Below are positions 1 through 9,249 of a stretch of 64,000 nt of DNA, piece after piece. A program made the translations under genes and the position numbers. The notes beneath the pieces are model-generated. The model saw only the letters and a program-made list of their open reading frames with translations. It was not told the origin of the DNA and did no database searches. Every line of letters begins with the position of its first letter. Position 1 is the stretch's first letter. Source of the DNA: Arenibacter arenosicollis (GTDB taxonomy: Bacteria; Bacteroidota; Bacteroidia; Flavobacteriales; Flavobacteriaceae); assembly GCF_014397245.1 (NCBI RefSeq), contig NZ_JACLHY010000002.1, positions 248,001 through 312,000 of the forward strand, written 5' to 3'.

Positions 1-1859
1 ATAGTTTTACGGTCGTTAAGGGTGTATGCCGGCAGTCGCAGTTCGATACGTTTTAAGCTCTCTATTTGTCTATCCAATTCCAATGGCGCCGGATGTACAG
101 CAACAACTGATACCGTTATTTCGGGATGGGATAGATTTTCCAACTTTAATTGCTTCCCGTCTTGACGTAAAATTGCGCCTCCTTTAACAATCTCTACATC
201 CGCCACTGTAAGCATTTGCCAAGTGACCAATTGCGTTGAATCGGAGGCTACTAAGGAGTCCTCTATAAGCAAGGATGTAGGGCTATCTTTAACAAAGCGA
301 CGTTGGGCACTTTTTAATTGACCTTCAAAGGCAGCACTAAGATCTATTGTGGCCTCTGGTTGATCTCCGTCTTTAAAGTCAGTAAAAAAAGCCATTCCAT
401 CTACTTCATGATGTTGATTGTTTACGGTCAATGTACTATGACCAAAATTATTTTTCGTTAAAAGCGACCAGCGCTCGCACTCCTGGCACCTATGCCAGAG
501 GTCAAAGCCTGTCTTTTCCAAATTATGATAATTTTGGTTTCCTGCATCTATAGACCAACGTACCCCGTTAAGTTCAAATATGAAAGATCCTCCATCCATA
601 TTCCCATGATTTACTGTTCCCCTACCCCCTTTTCCTCCGAAATAGTATTGGTGCGGGTCGTTAGCAACCGATTTAAAAATTACTATAGGGTTATCTCCAT
701 CACCTTTCCAGGCCAATGGGGTTTTTTGGTCGTCTTTTTCCTTAAATTGAGAAACCCACACCAGTCCAGCACCAGCATTTCTAGCCAATTTTCCCATACC
801 TTCGGCGGGAGCTAAAAACCTATCTTCTTCAAAAAAAGCCTTATTGCCTGTTTTCGAAGCGAACCAAGCCAAAGTAATATCTCCTTGTTCGCTACGTTTA
901 TCACCACAATCGGCAAAATTATAATACCAACCGGACGGAGCGTTGCAAAGCAATCTGAAATTAGCACTTTCCAAAAAAGCAGGAAATTCGGACAATCCGA
1001 AGTCAGTATCAAATGCACTCTCGAACATAGCAGCAGTAAACACCGTAAAAGAAGTACCATAGGACCAATAGGTTGAGCCTTCTGGATAAATACCATCGGG
1101 ACCATAGGAAACAAGAGCTTGAGGAATACTATCCAAAGCCCTACTGATGGTCCTGGCCGCCAATTCCGGATCTTTATCGGCTGTAACTATAGCAGCGGCT
1201 ATCATACCGCCATGACATACTTGATTCCAATTATTGTTGCCTCCTACCCAGCCTGTATTGCCTTTTTCATTGTAACTAGGTTTGATACCTTTCTCGATAA
1301 GTGAAACTTTGGCCAGTTCAACGGTACTTGAAGGCAATGCCTCACCTGCCCAATCAATACCGAATGCAACGGCCATCGACATTTCTGCTACATCGAGGTA
1401 ATGTGATGGGTTCCAGTCCGAAAAATTACACACGGCTTTTAGTTCCTCATCGATACGCGCAAGAATAACCGGATCTTTTTCAATACGATACACCATCCCC
1501 AAAATATTGATACGATACAACATTTCCCGTGACACATGAAGCAAACGTCTGCCTTCCAACTCCCTTATCAACAACGGCTCTTTTTGAATTTCAACGGCGT
1601 TGGCTTGTATGGCCTTGTACAAATTCCGGACAACTGGATCTGTTTTCAGCTTCTTTATTAGGTTTTTTTCAATTTTAGGGTTTAAGACCAATTTTGGCCC
1701 TGCCTTTTTTAGCTTTTTTTGAAGGTAATGTACACTTATAGGGTTTTGAAGCTTTGGCAGATTACTATTAGCCTCCTCTTGGGCCCATGTAATCTGGACT
1801 GTTAACAAGCATATTAGTGGTACAGAAAATAAAAACCGTTGGACTTTTTTGTATGGCAT
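1..1859 (-). CDS. Heparinase II/III-family polysaccharide lyase (3' end beyond window)
   Basis: Reading the minus strand from the ATG at 1859 gives an uninterrupted frame of at least 619 codons that leaves the window at position 1 without a stop, so the C-terminus is missing. A signal peptide ends near WAQ (residues 24-26). The helical (alpha/alpha)-toroid region shows WNPSHYLDVAEM near 149-160, a WNQVCHGGM segment near 211-219 and YGPDGIYPEGSTYWSYG near 252-268. The beta-sandwich region begins with GTVNHGNMDGGSFIFEL near 414-430, followed by RWSLLTKNNFGHSTL. These are hallmarks of heparinase II/III-type lyases, which cleave uronic-acid polysaccharides by beta-elimination. It lies downstream of susC and susD on the same strand, so it is probably the degradative enzyme of this locus. 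The exact PL family and substrate cannot be told from sequence by eye. Confidence 0.88.
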   Translation of the reverse strand, partial: MPYKKVQRFLFSVPLICLLTVQITWAQEEANSNLPKLQNPISVHYLQKKLKKAGPKLVLNPKIEKNLIKKLKTDPVVRNLYKAIQANAVEIQKEPLLIRELEGRRLLHVSREMLYRINILGMVYRIEKDPVILARIDEELKAVCNFSDWNPSHYLDVAEMSMAVAFGIDWAGEALPSSTVELAKVSLIEKGIKPSYNEKGNTGWVGGNNNWNQVCHGGMIAAAIVTADKDPELAARTISRALDSIPQALVSYGPDGIYPEGSTYWSYGTSFTVFTAAMFESAFDTDFGLSEFPAFLESANFRLLCNAPSGWYYNFADCGDKRSEQGDITLAWFASKTGNKAFFEEDRFLAPAEGMGKLARNAGAGLVWVSQFKEKDDQKTPLAWKGDGDNPIVIFKSVANDPHQYYFGGKGGRGTVNHGNMDGGSFIFELNGVRWSIDAGNQNYHNLEKTGFDLWHRCQECERWSLLTKNNFGHSTLTVNNQHHEVDGMAFFTDFKDGDQPEATIDLSAAFEGQLKSAQRRFVKDSPTSLLIEDSLVASDSTQLVTWQMLTVADVEIVKGGAILRQDGKQLKLENLSHPEITVSVVAVHPAPLELDRQIESLKRIELRLPAYTLNDRKT

Positions 1860-1899
1860 TTGGAATTGGTTTAAGAATTAATAAAATCGTTCAGGTAAT

Positions 1900-1934
1900 T
1901 AAAAAACAAAGCCATCTACTTTGGATGGCTTTGT
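1900..1934 (-). terminator. Stem-loop with T-run between susD and the lyase gene
   Basis: An 11-bp perfect inverted repeat (1906-1916 paired with 1924-1934, seven-base loop) is followed on the minus strand by six T residues. It sits 20 bp after the susD stop and 41 bp before the lyase start. It should act as a terminator or partial attenuator, lowering expression of the lyase relative to susC and susD. Confidence 0.8.
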
Positions 1935-1954
1935 CTTATTAAATATAACTTCTG

Positions 1955-3730
1955 TTACCACCCTGGGTTTTGCCCTAGGTCGGGGTTTTGAGAAATTTCC
2001 GATAGTGGAATAGGCCACAAATAATGTTTGTTCTCATCAAACTGGGGATTGGCCCAATCCGAACCACCATAAGGATCTATATAGGTCTTTCCTGAATCAG
2101 AATCAACCGCCGTTTTAACCGTTGCCCCTGCATATCGGGCTTCAGCCGCAGCATCCCACAATAAGCCCAAATCTTTCTTCTGTAATTTGGCTCCTTGTTT
2201 CCAACGTCTGAGGTCGTCATAACGGAATCCTTCCATAAATAACTCAACCCGGCGCTCCCGTCTGATCTCGGCAATCAATGGTGAAATTCCATCACCGGTA
2301 TAGCGTGGGTCAACCGGTACATTGTTAATATCTAGATGCGGCATGGCTACTCTATCCCGAAGAGCATTGATGGTCATATCCAAATCTTGTTGAGTCATGG
2401 TTCCCAACTCGGCTACCGCTTCTGCATAGTTCAGCAAGGCCTCACCTAAACGCAAGGTAATTGCAGGAGTCCATGAGGTATTGTATGATCTATAAGCTGC
2501 CGCAACATCATAAACTTTTATAATCTGATATCCAGTAGCACTTTTTTCACCTCCTACCATACCGGTAACACGAGGATAAGCAAAGTCTCCACTATTGCCA
2601 AAGTTATAGAACGCCCGGTCATCCGGGTGCAATATGGTTTGTCTTAACCTTGGATCCCTGTTTTCAAAAACATCCTCAATCTGTGCATCCCCGGCATACT
2701 CACCTGAAAGGGTAATGGGCAGACCATCCGTACACAGGTAATCTTCGACCATACTTTTGGTTGCACCACCATTATAACCTCTCCAATAGGACATTACGTG
2801 ATTGGTATACTGTCCTGGATCGTATTTCCTCCATAAAATAACCTCAGGATTTCCATCGAGGTCCAATTGACGGTGATATGCGTTGTAATCGTGTTCAGGA
2901 TCTCCAGTACTATAAAGGGAATATGGGCCATTTTCTATAAGCTCCTTAGCCGCATTGGCTGCTTCGGTAAGCCACATTTCACTGTTGCTACCACCATGGT
3001 ATTTTTGCCATGTACCTTCGAAAAGACAAACTCTTGATTTGATCAATAAGGCGGCCCAACGGTTCAATCGGCCATGATTGCCACCATCACCCCAAGCCTC
3101 CGGCAGGTTTTGTGTAGCAAAATTCAAATCTGCCAAAACATTTGCCATTACTTCATTTCGCGGGGTCCTGGCACTGAATAATTCTTCAGATTCCGTAGAA
3201 AGTTCTTCATCTATCCACGTGATATCACCAAATTTAGAAACCTTATCAGCATAAAACCAACCTCTAAAAAGACGTGCTTCCGCCCTATATTTATTTTTAA
3301 TTTCCTCGGAAACATTTGCCAGGTCGTAATTTTTCAACCCAATGTTCAAAGAGCGCACAAAGTTCCACCCCTTATAACCATACCACTCCGGTCCATCGGG
3401 CGTTACATGGATACCAGCCCGTAATGATCTATACCTATTGTGCCTACTATGTTGCGCCGTGATATTGTCCGAAGCCTCGTCCAAATACCATATTCCAAAT
3501 CGATGGCTATTAAATCCATCAAAATGCCCCATCATAATTGGCACATTATCATCGTTTCGGGCAAGGTCATAAAAATTATTATTATAGACCTGTAGGTCAC
3601 TTTCAGTAGCCCAGAAAGTAGCATCACTTACACTATCAAGTGGTACCCTTTCCAAAAAGTCATCGTTGCAACCGAACAAAAGAAGTGTCGCCGCAAACCA
3701 CATTATATTTTTAATTCTATTAGTTTTCAT
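1955..3730 (-). CDS. SusD/RagB-family outer-membrane glycan-binding lipoprotein
   Basis: This is the surface-exposed glycan-binding lid of a SusCD importer. The chosen start, 14 codons inside the longest frame, gives a good lipoprotein signal: a hydrophobic stretch followed by LLFGC with the lipidated Cys at residue 21. Starting at 3772 would put the N-terminus inside susC and bury the signal. Typical SusD features follow: SVSDATFW near the N-terminus, RAEARLFRGWFYADKV in the TPR-like helical core, EALLNYAEAVAELG, IRRERRVELFMEGFRYDDLRRW, and the C-terminal LWPIPLSEISQNPDLGQNPGW type ending. About 590 residues is normal for the family. It follows susC by 19 bp and is co-transcribed with it. 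Confidence 0.96.
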   Translation of the reverse strand: MKTNRIKNIMWFAATLLLFGCNDDFLERVPLDSVSDATFWATESDLQVYNNNFYDLARNDDNVPIMMGHFDGFNSHRFGIWYLDEASDNITAQHSRHNRYRSLRAGIHVTPDGPEWYGYKGWNFVRSLNIGLKNYDLANVSEEIKNKYRAEARLFRGWFYADKVSKFGDITWIDEELSTESEELFSARTPRNEVMANVLADLNFATQNLPEAWGDGGNHGRLNRWAALLIKSRVCLFEGTWQKYHGGSNSEMWLTEAANAAKELIENGPYSLYSTGDPEHDYNAYHRQLDLDGNPEVILWRKYDPGQYTNHVMSYWRGYNGGATKSMVEDYLCTDGLPITLSGEYAGDAQIEDVFENRDPRLRQTILHPDDRAFYNFGNSGDFAYPRVTGMVGGEKSATGYQIIKVYDVAAAYRSYNTSWTPAITLRLGEALLNYAEAVAELGTMTQQDLDMTINALRDRVAMPHLDINNVPVDPRYTGDGISPLIAEIRRERRVELFMEGFRYDDLRRWKQGAKLQKKDLGLLWDAAAEARYAGATVKTAVDSDSGKTYIDPYGGSDWANPQFDENKHYLWPIPLSEISQNPDLGQNPGW

Positions 3731-3749
3731 AGTATATATTTTCTTATGA

Positions 3750-6700
3750 TTAAAACGACACATTAACTCCAAATGTAAAGATTCGCTGTAAATAATACTC
3801 TTGGGTCACTGTAAAGACGGATTCAGGATCAAGAGGTTTATGCATTTTGGTAGATTCCCAAAGGTTCTGTCCAGCAAGGTATAATTGAGCTTTGCTCATA
3901 CCAAGGTTTTCAAGCAGCGTATCCGGCAAATTAAAACTTAAGGTAATGTTCTTAAGGCGAATGTATGCTGCGTTCTGCACGTAACGGGATTGTGGTAATA
4001 TATTACGTTTATCGGAGGTTCCAACTAGCGGTGCTGCAAAATAGGCATCCGGGTTTTCAGGGCTCCATGATTCCGTAATGTAATACTTCTCTACAAGATT
4101 GGAGTTACTGGGGTAAAAGGCATTCCAGTTTCCATTGCTAGGAAGGTAATCCCTAAACAACCCTTGAAAAAATAGATCTAGTGACCAGTTTTTATACTTT
4201 ATATCAGGGTTGATCCCGAAAGAATAACGGGCCGTAGTATTACCAATCACCTTATAATCGCCTGGATCATCCAGTGTCTGACTACCACGATCTATTTTAC
4301 CATCGCCGTTCAAATCGGCATATTGAATATCACCGGCCGACCAATTGTTTCCAATTGGGGATTGATCTGGTGCGGCTGCCACCTCTGCATCTGTCTGAAA
4401 AATTCCTACAGTTTCATAACCCCAAATTTCACCAACCTGTTGGCCAACGTAATATTCCGATAAGGCTCCAGATGGGTTGTCATATTTTGTGATTTCAGTC
4501 TGACTATCGGACAAAGCTAGATTCAAGCCCCATCTACCATGTTGGCCGAAGGTATCTCGCCATGTAAGGGAAAGTTCCCATCCTTTGGTCCGTAAGTCGG
4601 CCGCATTGCTAGCTGGTGCAGTTACACCCAAAAGCCCTGGATAGTCCACTGACATTAACATGTCTTTGGTATCACGGGTATAATAATCTGCCGTAATGGA
4701 CAACTTATTTTTAAACAAAGCCAAATCGAGGCCAAGGTTCTTTGACACCACGGTTTCCCATGTTAAGCTTGGACTGACCAAACCTCCTGGACTTACGTAA
4801 GGCGTTCTTCCCGACCCTAGGATAAAAGGTGAAGTACTAGACCCCAAACTGGTAATATAAGGGTAGTTCCCATAATTTTCTTCCACCGACTGGTTCCCTA
4901 ATGAACCCCATGAACCACGTATCTTAAATTGATCCATCCAGCCCTCTGCACTATCCATAAAAGGCTCTTCGGACACATTCCATCCCGCAGAAAAAGAGGG
5001 GAAGAAACCAAATCTGTCGTCCGTTGGGAAACGTGAGGTACCATCGTAACGACCATTGGCCTCGAACAAGTATCGATCTTTAAAAATATAGTTCAAACGA
5101 TAAAATCCACCTCTTAACGAGAAGTCAGACTCATTTCCATTCGTCGTCTGAGCGCCCGTTGTTGCACTAATATTATTGATCAATGGTGTTATCAACGTCT
5201 GTGCGCGAGCAGAGAAAAAACGCTTGTGCCCCCATTCTTGGTTAAAGCCGATCATAGCCTTTAAGAAATGATCTTTGTCGGAACGATCTGCGTTAAACTC
5301 GTACTCCGCAAAGGCATTAAAAACATAGTACTCATTGCGGTTATTCGTTTCTTGAATATAATCATTGCCACTAAGACCATTGGTAAGCATAGGATCTGCA
5401 TTTAGATCTGTATCAACGATTTCAATCTTACTGGCCACATCTTTATCATTTCTGTTAAAGGAATTATAGGAAAAATCACTTCTGATTTTTAAACCAGGAG
5501 CAGGATCTAGAGTAACCCCCTGGGTCAACCAAATGTCACCGGCAACAAAGGTATCACGTCCGCCATCTTCCAAATAAGGAAAAAAGGTACCGAAATACTT
5601 CCCTATAAATGGCTCATAGGTAGCACGGTCACCAGGAGTCTGGTAATAGGGCAGATCTGGAAATTTCAAGGGTGTGATGGCCGTTACCCTGGCCACGGTA
5701 TTTATGTTAACGTCCCAGTTGTAAAAGTGCGGCTTATCACTATTTTGATTGTTATAGACTATCTTCGAATCGAAATTTAACCAATCATTCACCTGATAAT
5801 CTGTCTTCATCAAAACATTATAGCGTTTGAATTTCTCATTTTTTTCAGAATTGTTGATATAGCCGTCTTTACTAAGATAACCAAAAGACACATAATAGGA
5901 TGCTTTCTCCGTAGCCCCACTAATACTGAAGTCATATGTCTGTTGAGGACTAAAATCCGCAATAGCCTTATTGTTATAATCGTTGCTTCCAAAATAACGT
6001 AAATTGCCATTTTTTACACCCCATTCATTTTCGGGTATAGGATTTTCGGAATACCTCTTTGCTCCAGCCACATAATCGTCATCAAAGCTTGGTTGTCCAC
6101 TTGTACGTATGGAAGCCTGATTCACATAGTTGACCAAATCATAGGGGTCGGTTACAGGATCAATAAGAAAAATAGGTTTGGCGTAGGATTGTTGTGTACT
6201 GAAATTGATACTGGTTTTACCTACCCTACCCTTTTTCGTTTCTACCAAGATCACACCAAAAGCACCCCTTGCACCGTAAACGGCTGCAGCAGAGGCATCC
6301 TTAAGTACAGATACACTTTTGATATCGTTTGGATTGATACGTTCCAGATCCATAGGCACTCCATCGACCAAGATAAGAGGGCTACCACCATTAATGGATT
6401 CGAAACCACGGATATTAAAATCGGCACCTTGAGTGGGATCTCCGTTTCTTATCGAGATGTTAAGGTTGGGAACCACACCCTGTAACCCTTGTCCTGCGGA
6501 GGTAATAGGCCTGTTCTCTAGACGCTCGGCATCGGCAATACCTACAGATCCCGTCAGGTTTTTCCTTTTCTGGGTACCATAACCTACTACAACAACTTCC
6601 TCAAGTTGACCGGCATCAATAGGAAGAGTGGCATTAATGGTGGATTTCCCTCCGATGGCCACTTCAGTAGTCTTATAACCTATATAACTAAAAACCAAAA

Positions 6701-6977
6701 CCCCTTGGGAAGGCGCCTCAATACTGTAATTACCGTCAAAATCTGTAACGGCACCCGTGGTTGTTCCTTTTACCACCACACTGGTTCCAGGTAGTGGAAT
6801 ACCATCCTCATCGATGACCGTACCTTGTACAATCGATTGTATTGTTTCACTAAAAGAAAGTGGTTCATTTAATCCTGCATGCGCAAATGTTGGTGGTATG
6901 CCCATAGAAAACAGCATAACAGGCAGCAGGAAGCCCGTAGCTTTTGGCATCAATTTTTGTAAGCGATTTTTCATCAT
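3750..6977 (-). CDS. SusC/RagA-family TonB-linked outer-membrane transporter
   Basis: A 1075-residue TonB-dependent receptor of the SusC class, which imports glycan fragments captured by its SusD partner. After an N-terminal signal peptide there is a carboxypeptidase-regulatory-like domain (about residues 45-130, starting VQGTVIDEDGIPLPGTSVVV). A TonB-box/plug transition follows (EEVVVVGYGTQKRKNLTGSV), then the plug (NISIRNGDPTQGADFNIRG; SINGGSPLILVDGVPMD; ISVSVLKDASAAAVYG-like SVLKDASAAAVYGARGAFG) and a long beta-barrel ending in phenylalanine (FTFGVNVSF). Its order with susD and a lyase marks a polysaccharide-utilisation locus. Energy would come from a TonB system such as the TonB at 48588-49298, though that pairing is only inference. 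The start could also be the second Met. Confidence 0.97.
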   Translation of the reverse strand: MMKNRLQKLMPKATGFLLPVMLFSMGIPPTFAHAGLNEPLSFSETIQSIVQGTVIDEDGIPLPGTSVVVKGTTTGAVTDFDGNYSIEAPSQGVLVFSYIGYKTTEVAIGGKSTINATLPIDAGQLEEVVVVGYGTQKRKNLTGSVGIADAERLENRPITSAGQGLQGVVPNLNISIRNGDPTQGADFNIRGFESINGGSPLILVDGVPMDLERINPNDIKSVSVLKDASAAAVYGARGAFGVILVETKKGRVGKTSINFSTQQSYAKPIFLIDPVTDPYDLVNYVNQASIRTSGQPSFDDDYVAGAKRYSENPIPENEWGVKNGNLRYFGSNDYNNKAIADFSPQQTYDFSISGATEKASYYVSFGYLSKDGYINNSEKNEKFKRYNVLMKTDYQVNDWLNFDSKIVYNNQNSDKPHFYNWDVNINTVARVTAITPLKFPDLPYYQTPGDRATYEPFIGKYFGTFFPYLEDGGRDTFVAGDIWLTQGVTLDPAPGLKIRSDFSYNSFNRNDKDVASKIEIVDTDLNADPMLTNGLSGNDYIQETNNRNEYYVFNAFAEYEFNADRSDKDHFLKAMIGFNQEWGHKRFFSARAQTLITPLINNISATTGAQTTNGNESDFSLRGGFYRLNYIFKDRYLFEANGRYDGTSRFPTDDRFGFFPSFSAGWNVSEEPFMDSAEGWMDQFKIRGSWGSLGNQSVEENYGNYPYITSLGSSTSPFILGSGRTPYVSPGGLVSPSLTWETVVSKNLGLDLALFKNKLSITADYYTRDTKDMLMSVDYPGLLGVTAPASNAADLRTKGWELSLTWRDTFGQHGRWGLNLALSDSQTEITKYDNPSGALSEYYVGQQVGEIWGYETVGIFQTDAEVAAAPDQSPIGNNWSAGDIQYADLNGDGKIDRGSQTLDDPGDYKVIGNTTARYSFGINPDIKYKNWSLDLFFQGLFRDYLPSNGNWNAFYPSNSNLVEKYYITESWSPENPDAYFAAPLVGTSDKRNILPQSRYVQNAAYIRLKNITLSFNLPDTLLENLGMSKAQLYLAGQNLWESTKMHKPLDPESVFTVTQEYYLQRIFTFGVNVSF

Positions 6978-7570
6978 AATAAATAAATTAAGTTAGTTGA
7001 TTTACTAAAAGTTGAGATATTTCTGTTAAATTTTGCAACTCCAAATCTTGGAGAAACCCTTGTAGTATCAAATGTCAAATTTTTAAACAATTAAGACACT
7101 ATTTACACACTTGTAAAAAAATGCTGCCCTAGGATATTGAATTCATATAAAAATCAACCCAAAATTATATGTTAACAAATTTTTAACTTTTCGAATATAG
7201 GAATAGATTTCAATAAAAAAAATAAATAAATTATTTTTTTTCAATCCAAACGATCACAAAGTGTAAACTATAATGATAAAAAACTTTATTCAAACCATGT
7301 CTTTATCAGTATGAGCAATTAATTTGGTATACAGAATTTTTTAATGACAGTGGATTAATCAGCTTTGGTGCAAATCTGATCAAATATGAAACTAAAAACT
7401 AGGTAGCATATAGTAGTATTGTTTTTCATTTACCTCTTACCCAAGGTAATTTGAACCACATTTTGGAAATTGGCTCATCCATACAAATAAAATGATAAAT
7501 GACCTGGTTAACCAGGTTACCCTTTTAAAATAAAATACTACTTTAGGACACTAGAACTAAACTTTTTCCT
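6978..7570. other. Divergent intergenic region of the polysaccharide locus
   Basis: About 590 bp of very AT-rich DNA separates the divergent susC and DUF1080 genes. No coding frame is convincing. It contains the perfect palindrome listed separately, an imperfect palindrome near 7322-7339 (TTGGTATACAG core), and several poly-A/T tracts. It presumably holds both promoters and the binding sites of the locus regulator, whose gene is not in the window. Confidence 0.6.
7502..7517. promoter_or_regulatory. Perfect 16-bp palindrome, candidate operator
   Basis: ACCTGGTTAACCAGGT is its own reverse complement. The TGGT...ACCA arms resemble operators of GntR/FadR-class regulators that often control sugar-acid and polysaccharide genes. 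It lies about 21 bp upstream of a near-consensus -7 element (TACTTTAG, 7539-7546), where the -33 region should be, so binding would block the promoter. The regulator assignment is inference. Confidence 0.6.
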
Positions 7571-8422
7571 ATGCAAGCAAGATTCAATAATACACTTAAA
7601 ACAGCTTTCTTAATACTTAGTTTAAGCCTACTTTCCAATGTATGCGAGGCCCAAAAACATGTGAATTGGAAACAATTGTTCAATGGTAAGGATTTAAATG
7701 ATTGGCAAATAAAAATTAGGCATCACGAATTAAACGACAACTTCAACAATACTTTTCAAGTCAAAAATGGCAATATTCAGGTGAGGTATGACCAATACAC
7801 CAAATTTGACGAGCAATTTGGACATCTTTTTTACAAAGAGCCATTTTCATCCTATTTAATTGGTGTTGAATACCGATTTGTTGGAGATCAAGTTAACGAA
7901 GGACCAGGTTGGGCCTATAGAAATAGTGGAATTATGATTCACGGTCAGGATCCGGCGACTATGACCATAGACCAAGATTTCCCAAATTCGATTGAGGTGC
8001 AGCTTTTGGGAGGAAATGGCAAGGATAAACGTTCTACGGCAAATCTCTGCACTCCTGGAACCCAATATGAAAAAGATGGCAAAACAATAAAACAGCATTG
8101 TACCAATTCTACATCCAAAACTTATCATGGGGACCAATGGACACGGGTAGAAGTTCTTGTCTTAAAGGATTCCTTAATTGTTCATTACGTAAACGGCGAG
8201 GAGGTTATGCGCTATACAAAACCACAATTAGACCCTATTAATGGAGCTGTTGAGGGAGAACTATTAAAAAGTGGAAGTATTTCATTACAAAGCGAAAGTC
8301 ACCCTGTTGATTTCAGGAAGGTGGAAATTGTTGATTTGGAGAAATATGCCGCCAAACCAAAGAAATTGGAAAAGGTAATCGCAAAACTTATGACGGAAAA
8401 ACGAGTGGCGAGACAACAATAG
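7571..8422 (+). CDS. DUF1080 (3-keto-disaccharide hydrolase-like) secreted protein
   Basis: A 283-residue secreted protein with a signal peptide ending at about CEAQ (residues 25-28), followed by one concanavalin-like DUF1080 domain. Diagnostic segments are WKQLFNGKDLNDWQIKI at the start, GPGWAYRNSGIMIHGQDP in the middle, NSIEVQLLGG, and a terminal GSISLQSESHPVDFRKVEI. Members of this family include proteins annotated as 3-keto-glycoside hydrolases or carbohydrate-binding proteins, and they are frequent in Bacteroidetes glycan loci. It is divergent from susC and has the palindromic operator candidate just upstream, so it probably belongs to the same regulon. Its precise substrate is not visible. 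Confidence 0.88.
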   Translation: MQARFNNTLKTAFLILSLSLLSNVCEAQKHVNWKQLFNGKDLNDWQIKIRHHELNDNFNNTFQVKNGNIQVRYDQYTKFDEQFGHLFYKEPFSSYLIGVEYRFVGDQVNEGPGWAYRNSGIMIHGQDPATMTIDQDFPNSIEVQLLGGNGKDKRSTANLCTPGTQYEKDGKTIKQHCTNSTSKTYHGDQWTRVEVLVLKDSLIVHYVNGEEVMRYTKPQLDPINGAVEGELLKSGSISLQSESHPVDFRKVEIVDLEKYAAKPKKLEKVIAKLMTEKRVARQQ

Positions 8423-8553
8423 CCTTTTATTGTCAACTATTTTACAACTACGGGAAATAGAACTGAGCACTAGTACTTAAAAATCCAAAACTTATTTAGT
8501 TCTAGCTATTGCCCAAATATTGAATAGAAGTTAAAATCTGTACGTATTTTCAG

Positions 8554-8561
8554 TATCTTTG
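8554..8561 (+). promoter_or_regulatory. Consensus -7 promoter element (TATCTTTG)
   Basis: Exact match to the Bacteroidetes TAnnTTTG box, 15 bp before the ATG at 8577. No TTG at the preferred -33 spacing was found. It supports expression of the small basic protein that follows. Confidence 0.55.
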
Positions 8562-8576
8562 ATAAAAACAAACGCA

Positions 8577-8681
8577 ATGGCAAAGAGTCAAGACGCAAAG
8601 AAGAATGTAAAAAAGGAACCCGTATTATCTGCTAAAGAAAAAAAAGCGGCCAAGAGGGATAAGAAGTCAAAAAAGTCATAA
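8577..8681 (+). CDS. Small lysine-rich basic protein (34 aa)
   Basis: A 34-codon frame starting MAKSQDAKKN and ending KRDKKSKKS, with about 40 percent Lys/Arg and no predicted hydrophobic segment. A consensus -7 promoter box lies 15 bp upstream of the ATG. Short Lys-rich MAKSQ-type proteins are often seen in flavobacteria, frequently next to cold-shock genes, but no cold-shock gene is present here. Function is unknown; a nucleic-acid or ribosome-associated role is only a guess from charge. A decayed partial copy follows at 8850-9052, which suggests local duplication. Confidence 0.6.
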   Translation: MAKSQDAKKNVKKEPVLSAKEKKAAKRDKKSKKS

Positions 8682-8849
8682 TAGTCCCTACTACTATTAA
8701 AAGCTTTATTGGACGTCACCAGATATAAGAAAATTCATTATTCTTAAAGGACATAATAACATAGGAGTTTCGGACTTAGTCGGCGTTTTTGATTCTGTTG
8801 AAAACTGTATTGAACCAACTAATTTACCGACTGCAAGAAATAAGGTAAC

Positions 8850-9052
8850 AGGCCTTATTATCTATTAAGGAAAAAGGAGCCTAGAGGGATAGATAGTATG
8901 CCCAAGAAGTCGTAATAGTCCTTACCACTCTTAGAATCTGTCTTATACCTAGCTATGTATAGAATATTAATAATTCTTTAGGAAAAGTATACTAATTTCG
9001 AACTTTCTACACTAATGATTCCAGTAAAAACTGCGAATTGTACCACTTAATT
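8850..9052 (+). pseudogene. Decayed tandem copy of the small Lys-rich gene and its 3' flank
   Basis: From TTATTATCTATTAAGGAAAA onward this stretch aligns, by eye at roughly 70-75 percent identity, with 8619-8838 (CGTATTATCTGCTAAAGAAA onward). The match includes the shared GAGGGATA and AAGAAGTC-TAATAGTCC blocks around the stop codon, and it continues into the 3' flank. The reading frame of this copy is broken by stops, so it is not expected to make the protein. Between 8682 and 9249 I see no other gene. Confidence 0.55.
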
Positions 9053-9249
9053 TACCTAATAATATATTGAACTAATTTTTTAATTGTTTAAGTTAAAAAC
9101 AGATTGGCACCCGACTTATATTTACATATATAAAAAATAGTAGATTATAATGTCCTTTTATCGGATTTTTATACCGATAAAAGTTTTTGTAAAATACTGA
9201 TGAAATAATTTCCGAACCTTTAACTAATAAATAATAAATCCTCCGTAAA

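Noticed and set aside
492-1304. Plus- and minus-strand frames of 60-107 residues at the left edge
   Set aside because: They are shadows of the heparinase II/III gene, which runs open on the minus strand through the whole interval.
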